Below are positions 33,357-42,525 of a stretch of 64,000 nucleotides of DNA, one piece after another; positions within the stretch are counted from its first letter, which is position 1; every line of letters starts with the position of its first letter. Position numbers and translations under genes: made by a program. A model generated the notes under the pieces. It did no database searches and was not told where the DNA came from. It worked only from the letters and a program-made list of their open reading frames with translations. Source of the stretch: Aneurinibacillus terranovensis DSM 18919 (lineage in GTDB: Bacteria > Bacillota > Bacilli > Aneurinibacillales > Aneurinibacillaceae); NCBI RefSeq assembly GCF_000430625.1, contig NZ_AUMJ01000016.1, forward strand, positions 62,001-126,000, given 5' to 3'.

Positions 33357-36341
33357 TCAGAACGGTAAATCATCATCCGAAATGTCAATGGGTTTTTGAT
33401 CATTAGCGAAGGGGTTATCATCAAAGGAATCTCGTTTGCTATTGCTGCGCGGGCCGCCAAAGTCGGACTCAAACCCGCCGCCGGATGACAATCCTGAAGC
33501 GTGTCCTTGTCCGCCACCGCCCAAGAATTGAACATTATCTGCAACAATCTCGGTGACATATACTTTGCGACCTTCTTTATTCTCGTAGTTTCTCACTTGA
33601 ATACGGCCCTCAACCGCTGCCTGCTGACCCTTTTTTAAATAGAGTAGGAACCCAGCGCCTTATCACATTTCTGTGACAGGTTTCCAAGAACCTCTCTCAG
33701 AACCGTACGTATACCTTTCGGTATATACGGCTCGCCAGTCATTCCACTTCGTTATACTTGATTAACTAATCTAATTTGCCTTGGTGTAAGGCAATGTGAC
33801 ATTCTACGCACATAACCATTGTTTTGCGATTTCTTGCAATCATAAACTGTTCCCATTTGGTTTTCTTTTTGAGGTCTTTAAGTTTCCTAACATGGTGCAC
33901 CTCAATTTTCCCGTCCGTTGTACCACACCACTCGCATTTGTTTGCTTTTATTCGGTCTTCGAGGCTAGTTCTAGCCGAATAAAGTAATGTGTTCACGTGA
34001 ATGTCTACAGACGGTTCATGTGAGAAACCCTTTTTCATCGGAAAACCGTCATTGTAGAACTTTCTAAGCTTTGTATAACCTTCTGCATTTTTGAAAAATA
34101 CACCTAGTTCTCCATTCAGCGAGAATTTTTTGCTGATTTTGGAAGATTTGGTTTTATATTTCATAGCTAAGGTTTTAAGAAAGCTCTGTCTGATTAACGC
34201 GTATGCGTGATTCAGATTGGAAACGTTTGTTGTGATTGCGTAATAGTTATAGAATCCTCTGATTTCAGAGTTGTAGATGCTCACAATTTCTAAGTCGTCA
34301 TTATTTTTGAATTTACCCCGTTCCTTAGGCGTCCAGTTCCCATCCTTGTCTATGATGATGTATCCGTTTTTCAGCATAAAACTGCGGATAGCATCATGTG
34401 GTAGAGAAACTTTGACCATACCTGAACCTGACGTTACGTGACTTCCGCCTTCTCGGTTGACTCTTCTGATGTTATGTTCCTTGCCGTTTCTGACGACTAG
34501 GTCAAACCCTAAGAATCTGGCTGGCTTACTCGCATGTGTGATAAGCGTCTTTTCTTCGCTTAATTCCAGCTTTAAGCTTTTCGCTAGGAAAGTTCTAATG
34601 TCGGATTTCACTTTTTCAGCTTCAGCTTTTGAGCCTATAACACCGATAAGGAAGTCATCAGCGTACCGTGTGTATGACAATCTTTTGAAGTTTTCATCCA
34701 TAGGATCTGAGGCGTCCATTGTCCTTCTCTGTTCTTCAAAGGATTTGATTTCACTTTGAATTTTAACCATTTCATCGCCTGTAAGATCACTGTTGAGTAG
34801 TTTCTTCCTACGGCGACTAATTTGATATGAGAGGGATTTGTATTCCTTATTATCCTTGTGCTTTTTGCCTTTATTGAATTTACGAATATATTTTTCCATA
34901 TATTTGTCAAATTCATTAAGATAGATGTTCGCTAGAAGTGGACTGATGATACCACCTTGTGGTGTACCACTATACGTTGTGTTGTATTTCCAATCCTCTA
35001 GGAAACCAGCGCGGAGAAATTTCCAGATTAATCGTAAGAATTTTTCATCCTTTATTCTTCTTCTTAGAATATCTATAAGAACATGATGGTCTATGTTGTC
35101 AAAGAACCCTTTGATATCTCCTTCAACCCACCATTTGGTTCCTCTGGCTCTCTGATAGACTTCTTCAATAGCTGTGTGACAGCTACGATTTGGCCTAAAG
35201 CCATGTGAGTGTACAGAGAACGTATCCTCATAGATGTGTTCTAAAATAAGTCGAACGATTTCTTGAACGATTTTGTCATACGTGGATGGAATACCAAGAG
35301 GTCTCTTTCCGCCTTGCTTTTTAGGGATATATTCCCTTCTGGCAGGAGCAGGTTGATATTCCTCTTTTCTCATTAGTTCAATGACTTTTTCAATCTTTTC
35401 GAGACCGAAGCTGTCAATTGTCTGTCCATCCGAACCTTTGGTCATGTTACCTTGTTTGGGGTAAATGTTTCCGTAAGCCATTAAGTAGAATTCTGTATTG
35501 TACAGATTTCTATATAGCTTGTCAAATTTGTACGACTGATTGTTAATCGCTGTCTTTCGAAGTGTATCCAATACAGTTCTAGGTTCTCTCATGGTCTCAC
35601 ACCATAACCTTTCATGTTTAGATACGAACAACCTGTCTCCCTTCGCCATGTATGCGGCTTTCCCGCACTCGGACTACTACGGAGACTCTGTTACCATAGT
35701 AAGTATTCAACTGTCCTAGACAGTATAGCTTCCCTTTGCAAGTGAGCGTCTTACCGTAGGTAATCCCCATTTAGTCACTGTTCGATAGTTTTTGAACTGG
35801 TTAGGTTCTCCATTCATCCTTTTTGTTCTATAGAACACAGCAGAGTCACTATTGATGAGCGTATGGACAGTACCCACACATACGCATTGACTCTTGCATC
35901 CCTTTAACCGTCGTGGGATGCCGGGTGCGCTTGCCCGCCTCGGATTAGAGTTCAAGCAATCCAGCTTTAACCATACAGTTCGTTTCGGTTTGGCATTCAG
36001 TTGCTCTGCGTACGGTTCGCATCGACTTATGCCTTTTCCACCATGCTACACTCCCTTTCAGGTTTCCCATCCAGATAAGGTGGCTACCGATAGAGACATC
36101 AACTTCTCTAGCCTACTTAGGCAATCGAAACAGTGCCGGATGGGCGCACATACTGGGCGCACAGTTCAGCCAATTGACGCCATGCCACAATAGGAATAAA
36201 GTCTGTTTCACGCTCGCCCTGCTGATTGGACGTTCTGCGATCCACTGCTAGTGTAAATGTCGCTACGGCAATCCCGCTGGACGTATAGCGAAGCTCCGGT
36301 TCTTTTGTTAAACGGCCTAACAATATGGCGCGATTAATCAA
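33357..36341 (-). CDS. ssb: Single-stranded DNA-binding protein, split by a group II intron
   Basis: The gene is complement of join(33357-33638, 36150-36341). Exon 1 starts at TTG 36341 with GGGAGGGG five bases upstream and encodes [19 protein letters not shown] … [11 protein letters not shown] (64 codons). Exon 2 encodes [19 protein letters not shown] … and ends in the acidic tail SDDDLPF (93 codons). Joined, they give a normal 157-residue OB-fold SSB with the C-terminal protein-interaction peptide. The intron sits between codons (phase 0), so only spliced mRNA yields SSB; unspliced mRNA gives exon 1 plus ten intron-coded residues. Stands between rpsF and rpsR as usual. Confidence 0.93.
33700..33733 (-). 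ncRNA. Domain V of the ssb group II intron
   Basis: A 34-base hairpin: GAGCCGTATATACC, loop GAAA, GGTATACGTACGGTTC. It has the catalytic AGC triad (33732-33730) and two-base bulge expected of group II domain V. Intactness argues for an active ribozyme. Confidence 0.85.
33766..35649 (-). CDS. LtrA-like group II intron maturase / reverse transcriptase / HNH endonuclease
   Basis: 627 residues with no break. RT domain (about 80-400) has [46 protein letters not shown] and catalytic YADD (329-332). The maturase X domain follows (about 440-560), then an HNH endonuclease: [19 protein letters not shown] and CVECH. The motif order and wording closely follow Lactococcus LtrA (599 residues). It should promote splicing of the ssb intron and target-primed reverse transcription for homing. 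The start may be the ATG at 35649 or the internal Met at [11 protein letters not shown]. Confidence 0.93.
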   Translation of the reverse strand: MAKGDRLFVSKHERLWCETMREPRTVLDTLRKTAINNQSYKFDKLYRNLYNTEFYLMAYGNIYPKQGNMTKGSDGQTIDSFGLEKIEKVIELMRKEEYQPAPARREYIPKKQGGKRPLGIPSTYDKIVQEIVRLILEHIYEDTFSVHSHGFRPNRSCHTAIEEVYQRARGTKWWVEGDIKGFFDNIDHHVLIDILRRRIKDEKFLRLIWKFLRAGFLEDWKYNTTYSGTPQGGIISPLLANIYLNEFDKYMEKYIRKFNKGKKHKDNKEYKSLSYQISRRRKKLLNSDLTGDEMVKIQSEIKSFEEQRRTMDASDPMDENFKRLSYTRYADDFLIGVIGSKAEAEKVKSDIRTFLAKSLKLELSEEKTLITHASKPARFLGFDLVVRNGKEHNIRRVNREGGSHVTSGSGMVKVSLPHDAIRSFMLKNGYIIIDKDGNWTPKERGKFKNNDDLEIVSIYNSEIRGFYNYYAITTNVSNLNHAYALIRQSFLKTLAMKYKTKSSKISKKFSLNGELGVFFKNAEGYTKLRKFYNDGFPMKKGFSHEPSVDIHVNTLLYSARTSLEDRIKANKCEWCGTTDGKIEVHHVRKLKDLKKKTKWEQFMIARNRKTMVMCVECHIALHQGKLD

Positions 36342-36362
36342 GATAACCCCTCCCGTCAAAAC

Positions 36363-36653
36363 TTATTTCTCGTCTTCACGAACAACTAAGTAACGAATAA
36401 CATCATCGCTGATTTTCATCAGACGTTCCATTTCTTTTACAGCTTCTGGCTGGGATTGGAAGTTCATTAACACATAAAAACCTTCGCGATGATCATTAAT
36501 TTCGTATGCCAGACGTTTCTTACCCTGCTCAGTAACCTTTTCCATTTCTCCGCCATTATCTGTAATAACAGCCGAAAAACGTTCAACAGTGGCTTTAGTA
36601 GCCTCCTCTTGAAGGTCTGGGCGTAAGATGTACATCACTTCATACTTGCGCAT
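36363..36653 (-). CDS. rpsF: 30S ribosomal protein S6
   Basis: Start at ATG 36653 ([17 protein letters not shown]) after AAGGAGGTG. 96 residues of the S6 fold with [19 protein letters not shown]. First gene of rpsF-ssb-rpsR. In Bacillales the S6:S18 complex represses this operon through its leader. Confidence 0.97.
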   Translation of the reverse strand: MRKYEVMYILRPDLQEEATKATVERFSAVITDNGGEMEKVTEQGKKRLAYEINDHREGFYVLMNFQSQPEAVKEMERLMKISDDVIRYLVVREDEK

Positions 36654-36670
36654 ACCTTTCACCTCCTTCT

Positions 36671-36710
36671 GGACTAAACGGCCCCACATGGGGCAAGGGG
36701 CGAGCCTCTC
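36671..36710 (-). promoter_or_regulatory. Possible S6:S18 autoregulatory leader element
   Basis: Upstream of the rpsF ribosome site, a GCCCCATGTGGGGC hairpin (36681-36694) is followed by CCG and flanked by further pairing arms. A bulged CCG in a leader hairpin is the known S6:S18 recognition motif; the match here is by eye. Confidence 0.4.
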
Positions 36711-36865
36711 ATGTAAAAACGTTCAAAACTCGCATTTCAACATTGTATCAAAGTCTGTTGCTCTACGCAAGTCTTATGTAACGCTTTATCCATTACGCCA
36801 CCCGTGAACTTAGCCATTCTTCGTACACCCATATATTACCATATATTGGTATTGATGTCTACTGT
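36711..36865. other. Promoter region of rpsF operon / 3' side of ychF
   Basis: About 150 bases with no gene. It must carry the promoter for rpsF-ssb-rpsR; no box pair was clear enough to report. Confidence 0.35.
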
Positions 36866-37972
36866 TTACACATTAAAACGAAAATGCATAACATCCCCGT
36901 CTACAACGACGTAGTCTTTTCCTTCCAGCCTAAACTTGCCGTTCTCTTTTGCCTGCGCCATTGAACCGGCTTCAACTAAGTCATCGTAAGCCACAACTTC
37001 CGCACGGATAAAACCGCGTTCAAAATCGTTGTGAATCACCGCGGCAGCCTGAGGAGCTTTCGTACCGCGGCGGATTGTCCAGGCTCGAACTTCCTGAACT
37101 CCTGCCGTAAAGTACGTAATAAGGCCAAGAAGAGCATATGCTTCCCGAATTAATTTATCGAGGCCGGATTCGTCAAGTCCAAGTTCTTCTAAAAACATTT
37201 CTTTGTCCTCTTCCTCCATCTCGGCAATTTCCGATTCAACTTTAGCTGAGATGACAACCACTCCGGAGCCTTCGGCCGAAGCAAATTCACGGACTTTTTC
37301 CACATACGGATTCTTGCCCTGTTCCGCTTCCTGGATTCCATCTTCACTTACATTGGCCACATACAAGACGGGCTTCATGGTAAGCAGATGAAAATGCTTG
37401 ACGAGTTTTTGTTCATCTTCTGACAAATCCAAACTGCGGGCCGGCTTTTCATTTTCGAGAGCTTCTTTCAGACGCAGCAGAACATCATATTCAGCTTTTG
37501 CTTCCTTATCACCGGATTTTACTTTTCTCCCTAACCGCTCTACACGGCGTTCAACGGATTCAAGATCTGCAAGGATAAGTTCAAGGTTAATCGTCGTAAT
37601 ATCATTAATCGGGTCAATTCTACCCTCTACATGTGTAATATTTTCATCCTCGAAACAGCGAACCACATGGGCAATCGCGTCTACTTCACGAATATGAGAC
37701 AGAAACTGGTTGCCCAGCCCTTCACCTTTACTCGCACCGCGGACTAAGCCGGCGATGTCTACAAATTGAAAAGCTGTAGGAACCGTTTTCTTCGGTTCTA
37801 CCAGTTCAGTTAATTTATCCAACCGCGAATCGGGAACTTCAACGACACCGACGTTAGGATCAATCGTACAAAAAGGATAATTGGCAGATTCCGCACCTGC
37901 CTGGGTAATTGCGTTAAAAAGAGTAGACTTCCCTACGTTTGGAAGTCCGACAATGCCACAGGAATTAGCCAT
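36866..37972 (-). CDS. ychF: Redox-regulated ribosome-binding ATPase YchF
   Basis: 368 residues. P-loop G domain (GLPNVGKSTLFNAIT, DIAGLVRGASKGEGLGNQFL, and ADLE-type G4 region), a coiled-coil insertion and a C-terminal TGS domain (GTKAPQAAAVIHNDFERGFI). Obg-family member that hydrolyses ATP in preference to GTP and binds ribosomes. Own ribosome site AAGGAGTG. Upstream of rpsF as in Bacillus (yyaF). Confidence 0.96.
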   Translation of the reverse strand: MANSCGIVGLPNVGKSTLFNAITQAGAESANYPFCTIDPNVGVVEVPDSRLDKLTELVEPKKTVPTAFQFVDIAGLVRGASKGEGLGNQFLSHIREVDAIAHVVRCFEDENITHVEGRIDPINDITTINLELILADLESVERRVERLGRKVKSGDKEAKAEYDVLLRLKEALENEKPARSLDLSEDEQKLVKHFHLLTMKPVLYVANVSEDGIQEAEQGKNPYVEKVREFASAEGSGVVVISAKVESEIAEMEEEDKEMFLEELGLDESGLDKLIREAYALLGLITYFTAGVQEVRAWTIRRGTKAPQAAAVIHNDFERGFIRAEVVAYDDLVEAGSMAQAKENGKFRLEGKDYVVVDGDVMHFRFNV

Positions 37973-38055
37973 CTATGTAAACACTCCTTAATCCAAAAAT
38001 ACTTTCACCATTATAGCATGTCTAAAGATAGGGTACACAATCATTTACAGGAAAA

Positions 38056-38077
38056 AACACCGAACGAATCGGTGTTT
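38056..38077 (-). terminator. Terminator of the chemoreceptor gene
   Basis: AACACCGA and TCGGTGTT form an 8-bp stem with loop ACGAA-type, followed on the minus strand by TTTTTT. Confidence 0.8.
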
Positions 38078-38087
38078 ACGTACGCGC

Positions 38088-39782
38088 CTAATTGTTTTCC
38101 ACCTTAAATATAGCAAAAGTAGCCTCTAATTCCTTGTATAAGCCGGTTAAATCCATACTCAACCTTTTCAATCGGTTAACTGACGCATCCTGCTGGCTGG
38201 CTGATGCGGAAATCTCCTGAATAGCTGCTACCTCCTGCTGTGAAATCGCAGCAATCTGCTGAATGGCCGCCAATGCCTGGTTCGTCCTCTCTGTAATGCC
38301 CTCCGCTTCTTTAGCCACGTCGGATGTTCCGTCCGCCAGACCGGAAACTCCAAGATAAATCGCTTCAAAAATTTCTCCATTCTGTTTAATTAATTCGGCA
38401 CCTTTTAAAATTTCAGAGAAACTTTTTTTATTTTTATCCGTCACAGCGTCAGACGCTTTGCGAATGGCATCGACACTCTCAATAATGGTGCTCACAGATT
38501 GGTTCGTCTGTTCAGCAAGATTGCGAATTTCCTGGGCTACCACCGCAAACCCCCGGCCCGCTTCACCCGCCCGTGAAGCTTCAATCGAAGCGTTAAGCGC
38601 CAGCAAATTAATCTGGGAAGCAATCTTTTTAATGATATTAACAACAGTTGCTATTTCTTGTGAGCGCATTCCAAGGTGATTTAATTCTGCAGACGTCTCT
38701 TTTCCGCGCCTAATGATTTCCTCCATCTGCTGCGAAATGATTTTCACCTGATCGTTTCCCTGTTGGGACAAATTCTTCGCCTGCAGTGACCCTGCCGCCA
38801 TGTCATTAATTTTTTCATTTACATGCGTAATCGCTTCGGAAGTTCCTGTAAACATTGTAGATACTTCTTTAACATAACCGAATTGATGTTCCTGGCTTCC
38901 AGCCACTTGCTTTGTGGCTATGGCAATTTGTCTGGATCCGTCCAATACATATTGAGACGCGTCCAATATCGTATGGCTTGTTTCTCCAACCAAGGAGGAA
39001 CTCTGAACCAGTTGGTGAACCACTCGTCCCAGCTTTTGCCGCATCGCTTCAAAACTCTCGGCGAGAATTCCAATCTCATCTTTATTATTGGTTGTAATTT
39101 CATTCGTTAAATCGCCTGCTGCCAGTTGATTTGCGTGCCGCGCCAGCAATATTAGCGGACCGGTAATTTTTTTGGCAATCATATGGGCGACAAACCATCC
39201 AATTGAAATGGTCAGCAAAATAAGCAAGACACTTCCCAATAAAATCATTCGCTTTAAATTCATAACAAAACTCGCGTCAATATCGATCCCGATGATCGCC
39301 TCACAACCCGATACCGGCGAAAAAATAGATTTATGTATGCCCAGCCTATTCTGGTAAATCCCGCTAATATGAGCAGAATCATTAAACGTTGCTGCCATTT
39401 CCGGAGTAAGCGAGTACCCTGTCATATGCTCTTTCGAATTGCTAAGGGCTACAATGAATGGTTTATTATTGTCTCTGGCAATCACATAGACATTTTCTAC
39501 GCCCGTTCTTTTCTGATAATTAGTAAGGATTGATACTAATTGCTCATACTGGGCTTCGTTCTCCATCGCACCTTTTACCATAATCGGCCCTACGATTCGA
39601 TCTAAGCCTTCCATGCGTGCCTTCAATAAATTCTCAAGGCCGGGAATCACCTGGTTATTGACCAAATACATAGATGTTTGATAAATAATCCCGCTGAATA
39701 AGATGGAAAAAATGGCACAGGGGATAATTAATCCCGCTGAAATCTTTCGTACAATCGAATGATTGACTTTAAAAAAACTCAT
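38088..39782 (-). CDS. Methyl-accepting chemotaxis protein
   Basis: 564 residues with AAGGAGAG before ATG 39782. TM1 (about 14-36), an external sensor (about 37-180) of single-Cache type, TM2 (about 185-205), HAMP (about 206-260), then a coiled-coil signalling domain whose tip reads IKKIASQINLLALNASIEAS and RAGEAGRGFAVVA, the CheA/CheW contact hairpin. Monocistronic with its own terminator. The ligand cannot be told from the sequence. Confidence 0.93.
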   Translation of the reverse strand: MSFFKVNHSIVRKISAGLIIPCAIFSILFSGIIYQTSMYLVNNQVIPGLENLLKARMEGLDRIVGPIMVKGAMENEAQYEQLVSILTNYQKRTGVENVYVIARDNNKPFIVALSNSKEHMTGYSLTPEMAATFNDSAHISGIYQNRLGIHKSIFSPVSGCEAIIGIDIDASFVMNLKRMILLGSVLLILLTISIGWFVAHMIAKKITGPLILLARHANQLAAGDLTNEITTNNKDEIGILAESFEAMRQKLGRVVHQLVQSSSLVGETSHTILDASQYVLDGSRQIAIATKQVAGSQEHQFGYVKEVSTMFTGTSEAITHVNEKINDMAAGSLQAKNLSQQGNDQVKIISQQMEEIIRRGKETSAELNHLGMRSQEIATVVNIIKKIASQINLLALNASIEASRAGEAGRGFAVVAQEIRNLAEQTNQSVSTIIESVDAIRKASDAVTDKNKKSFSEILKGAELIKQNGEIFEAIYLGVSGLADGTSDVAKEAEGITERTNQALAAIQQIAAISQQEVAAIQEISASASQQDASVNRLKRLSMDLTGLYKELEATFAIFKVENN

Positions 39783-39959
39783 AAGTTTGTTTTCTCTCCT
39801 TAGGTTTCATCCATTACTTTTGCCCTCTCTTTATACATAACATTCAAATCCGTTAAAAACTTTAATTTGATGTAAATTTTAAATGAAGATAACAAAACTT
39901 TTCTTCATAATGGATGTCCCTTATACCTTCGGGAATACTACGGTCAGGAGGTGAACGTA
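39783..39959. other. Divergent promoter region
   Basis: AT-rich spacer between the leftward chemoreceptor and a rightward small gene, ending in GTCAGGAGGTG. No promoter boxes identified with confidence. Confidence 0.35.
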
Positions 39960-40103
39960 GTGGAAAGTAAATATTTGAACCAATACCCCCCTGCCAACCT
40001 TTCAGAGGAAGAAGTCAATAAGCTTCAACGGCTTGAATCTCAATTATCCCAGGAACTTAATAAATCGATTCTCCTTATGGCTTTTGAAAAATCCCCAGAG
40101 TGA
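39960..40103 (+). CDS. Small hypothetical protein (47 aa)
   Basis: GTG 39960 is preceded by an excellent ribosome site (AGGAGGTG, six-base gap). The product, MESKYLNQYPPANLSEEEVN … LLMAFEKSPE, is a helical, charged peptide without signal or metal motifs. A strong terminator follows. The ribosome site and terminator make it a credible gene missed by length cut-offs; function unknown. Confidence 0.6.
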   Translation: MESKYLNQYPPANLSEEEVNKLQRLESQLSQELNKSILLMAFEKSPE

Positions 40104-40131
40104 GTGCCATTGCCTGGCCGAGCAAAAATCA

Positions 40132-40165
40132 AAAAGCGAAGGACTCATTTACGTCCTTCGCTTTT
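40132..40165. terminator. Bidirectional terminator
   Basis: AAAAGCGAAGGAC (40132-40144) and GTCCTTCGCTTTT (40153-40165) form a perfect 13-bp stem, shared by the small rightward gene and the leftward DUF951 gene. Confidence 0.85.
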
Positions 40166-40189
40166 CGGCTGTACGATTTACTTTTCATA

Positions 40190-40396
40190 TTATTCTTCCT
40201 GCCGTTGCGCAAAAACGAGCACTTTCTTTAACCGTTTCTCAAACTTCTGCCGTGGAATGAGCACGCTATGGTCACAGCCGACGCATTTGATGCGAATATC
40301 CATTCCCATCCGGATAATTTTCCACTGGTTTGTTCCGCACGGATGCGGTTTTTTCATTTGTACAATATCACCCAATCCGAACTGCTTTGCTTCCAA
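40190..40396 (-). CDS. yyzM: DUF951 family protein (YyzM-like)
   Basis: 68 residues starting at TTG 40396 (MEAKQFGLGDIVQMKKPHPC), eight bases after AAGGGTGG; the GTG at 40408 overlaps that ribosome site. Conserved GDIVxMKKPHPCGTNxW and GxDIRIKCVGC with two Cys. Small, possibly RNA- or metal-binding protein of the origin region in Bacillales. Function unknown. Confidence 0.85.
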   Translation of the reverse strand: MEAKQFGLGDIVQMKKPHPCGTNQWKIIRMGMDIRIKCVGCDHSVLIPRQKFEKRLKKVLVFAQRQEE

Positions 40397-40422
40397 GCCG
40401 GTATCCACCCTTCTTTCTATTA

Positions 40423-41337
40423 TTATTGATCTCTTTGCTTTGCCGCTACTGATTCTCCAGGGCCGGTTCCGTCATTTTGCGGAATCATCACCATCCGCGG
40501 ATACGGGATTTCTATCCCTTTTTCATCAAACGCTTTTTTTATGTCCGCTCGAATTTTGCGCATAACGGATTGGTGTGTCAGAGGTTTACATTCCGCAATA
40601 ATACGGATGACAATGTCGGAGGAACCGAATCTTTCCACACCCAAAACGGTAGGCGTTCTCACGATATCCTCCATTTCCCGCTCCCACACTAATGTCATCT
40701 CTTCGAGCGTACGAAGCACAAAATTAATATCCGCATCATATGACACACTAACATCCACTACAGCCATCGAATTCTCGACGGAAAGATTTGTTACTTCCGA
40801 AATGCTTCCGTTAGGAAGAATATGCACCTCGCCTGTCCATGTTTTGATTCTTGTAATACGGAGGCCAATCTCCTGAACGGTTCCGGTTACCCCCTTAATC
40901 GTGACCACATCTCCCACTGCAAACTGGTCCTCAAAAATAATAAAAAAGCCTGTAATAATATCCCTTATAAGATTTTGCGCTCCAAAGCCGATAGCCAGAC
41001 CGAGTACGCCGGCACTCGCCAACAAAGGACCCGGGTCAAACCCAAGGAACGTAAAAACGTTATAGAAAGCAATAAAATAAACGGTATATTTAATTAGATT
41101 GGTGACAAGTGTGCGCATCGTTCCGCTTCGACGCCCGTCTAATTGAATACGCTGAAACTTGCCTCCCTCACGCTGCTGAAAAATGCGGTTGATTGCCACA
41201 GTCGCAATGCTAACCACAATTCTGGCAGCAAGCAAGATAATAATGATTTTTAACACCGTTTTCCCAAGAAAAATCCATTTTTCTACGTTCGTTACATAGT
41301 GAATAAACTCCGCATAATATCCATCTAACATATTCAA
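40423..41337 (-). CDS. mscS: Small-conductance mechanosensitive channel (MscS family)
   Basis: About 304 residues. Two N-terminal helices (about 22-50 and 75-98), the pore helix TM3 (SAGVLGLAIGFGAQNLIRDII) with its Gly/Ala packing, the MscS beta domain (FAVGDVVTIKGVTGTVQEIG … HILPNGSISEVTN) and the alpha/beta cage. Releases solutes on hypo-osmotic shock. The TTG start at 41337 is about 12 bases from AAGGAGG, longer than ideal. It follows DUF3343 by 17 bases. Confidence 0.93.
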   Translation of the reverse strand: MNMLDGYYAEFIHYVTNVEKWIFLGKTVLKIIIILLAARIVVSIATVAINRIFQQREGGKFQRIQLDGRRSGTMRTLVTNLIKYTVYFIAFYNVFTFLGFDPGPLLASAGVLGLAIGFGAQNLIRDIITGFFIIFEDQFAVGDVVTIKGVTGTVQEIGLRITRIKTWTGEVHILPNGSISEVTNLSVENSMAVVDVSVSYDADINFVLRTLEEMTLVWEREMEDIVRTPTVLGVERFGSSDIVIRIIAECKPLTHQSVMRKIRADIKKAFDEKGIEIPYPRMVMIPQNDGTGPGESVAAKQRDQ

Positions 41338-41354
41338 ATAATTGTTTCTCCTCC

Positions 41355-41633
41355 TTATTCTCCTCCATTGCCCTCAACCATAGGGGGAGTATAAAGTTCA
41401 TATTTATCTATTCTTTTATAATAATACCCCTTAATTTCTACTTTTTCATGTGAGATAATTTTACTGACAGTTTGAAAATCCTTATGTGGAATATCAATGG
41501 ACAGCGCGCATCCGGCTGTAATTTCTTTCGGTGTAGGCCTGGTATCAATCTCTATATCCGCATATTCGAGCAGCATCTCGGCACGCAAGGCCTGCTGTGT
41601 AGAATCAAATGCAATGAGTATTTTATTATTCAT
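41355..41633 (-). CDS. DUF3343 protein (putative Se/S carrier)
   Basis: 92 residues from ATG 41633 (MNNKILIAFDSTQQALRAEM). Ferredoxin-like fold with a single conserved Cys in ITAGCALSI. DUF3343 members co-occur with the TIGR01977 (EF2568-type) cysteine desulfurase in selenium and molybdenum-hydroxylase clusters, and such a desulfurase lies 1.8 kb away at 43434. A sulfur or selenium carrier role is therefore inferred. Directly upstream of mscS in the same direction. Confidence 0.75.
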   Translation of the reverse strand: MNNKILIAFDSTQQALRAEMLLEYADIEIDTRPTPKEITAGCALSIDIPHKDFQTVSKIISHEKVEIKGYYYKRIDKYELYTPPMVEGNGGE

Positions 41634-41884
41634 TTTCCATCCTTTCTCCACCTCTCCGCACCTAAACATGTAAGAAAGCAATTAAAATTTAGCTGCTGAC
41701 TGCAATTTAACTTTTTTTGCATGTTTTTTGTTTACGTGTGGTAAATAAGTATATAAACCTATGTTTTTCCAAATGTGCTTACTTAAGTCCCCTCCTTACC
41801 CTTTGTTGAATAACTTAACGTAAAAGTATATCTGTCTTTTATTTGGCGTATACTATTACCATTATGTTTATGTGGGAGGCACGT
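41634..41884. other. Divergent promoter region of DUF3343-mscS and yyaC
   Basis: AT-rich. A GTATA box (41826-41830) some 15 bases before GGCGTATAC could be a forespore-type promoter for yyaC, but it departs from the sigma-F consensus and is not claimed. Confidence 0.35.
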
Positions 41885-42523
41885 ATGAATAACGATGGAA
41901 TGGTACACATGTTTCCACCAGATCCCTTTCGTATCGACCATTCAGAGGACGAAGCCATCGAATTATTAAGTAGAAATATCCATCACCGTCTGCGATCGTA
42001 TCGTGGCTATTCGGATCTTATCGTGTTCTGCATTGGTACCGATCGTTCAACCGGTGACTCTCTGGGTCCGCTTGTCGGTTCAAAACTGGAAAACTTATAC
42101 CCACGAAACGCAATCATATACGGTACATTAGATGCTCCCGTTCATGCGGTAAACCTGGAAGACACATTAACAATCATTCAAGATAGATATGAGAACCCTC
42201 TTATTATTGCGATTGATGCCTGCCTCGGACAGCTCAGCAGCGTTGGAAAAATCACCGTCTCCCACGGCCCGATTAAACCGGGAGCGGGTGTAAAAAAGAA
42301 ATTGCCTGAAGTAGGAACATTTCATATTACCGGGATTGTGAATATCGGAGGATTTATGGAATACTTTGTTCTCCAGAATACTCGTTTAAGCATTGTGATG
42401 AGGATGGCGGATATCATTTCTCATTCACTTAACAAGGCATTCTCCCAATTAAAGGAGCCTTCTTACCATTATGTATCCTCCTCAACCCACCTTAATCCAG
42501 TATATCGTAATTTATCTGAATAA
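41885..42523 (+). CDS. yyaC: Spore protease YyaC (Gpr-like)
   Basis: Start at ATG 41885 (MNNDGMVHMF) after GGGAGG. 212 residues with the family core FCIGTDRSTGDSLGPLVGSK, DAPVHAVNLEDTL, AIDACLGQ and KPGAGVKKKLPEVG, related to the hydrogenase-maturation / Gpr protease fold. Expressed in the forespore in Bacillus; marks a spore former. Only rightward gene in this stretch, ending at a shared terminator. Confidence 0.92.
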   Translation: MNNDGMVHMFPPDPFRIDHSEDEAIELLSRNIHHRLRSYRGYSDLIVFCIGTDRSTGDSLGPLVGSKLENLYPRNAIIYGTLDAPVHAVNLEDTLTIIQDRYENPLIIAIDACLGQLSSVGKITVSHGPIKPGAGVKKKLPEVGTFHITGIVNIGGFMEYFVLQNTRLSIVMRMADIISHSLNKAFSQLKEPSYHYVSSSTHLNPVYRNLSE

Positions 42524-42525
42524 AT

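Larger units (their letters stand above)
33639..36149 (-). mobile_element. Full-length LtrA-type group II intron inside ssb
   Basis: 2,511 bases. Minus-strand 5' end GTGCGCCCATC follows exon base 36150; the 3' end CCTACTCTAT precedes the exon-2 codon TTA. It contains ~500 bases of RNA domains I-III, an intact maturase gene in domain IV, a clear domain V (33700-33733) and a domain VI-like stem before the 3' end. Same strand as ssb, as splicing requires. Confidence 0.92.

Noticed and set aside
33357-33596. Separate small glycine-rich gene starting at MRNYENKEG
   Set aside because: The frame is open upstream through [11 protein letters not shown] to the intron boundary, so it is the second ssb exon.
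36117-36359. Truncated stand-alone ssb gene as a second paralogue
   Set aside because: Its last ten codons are group II intron sequence, and its sequence joins exactly to the downstream exon.
41820-41850. Sigma-F promoter for yyaC
   Set aside because: Only a partial match to the consensus in both boxes. Expression timing is known for the family but cannot be read here.
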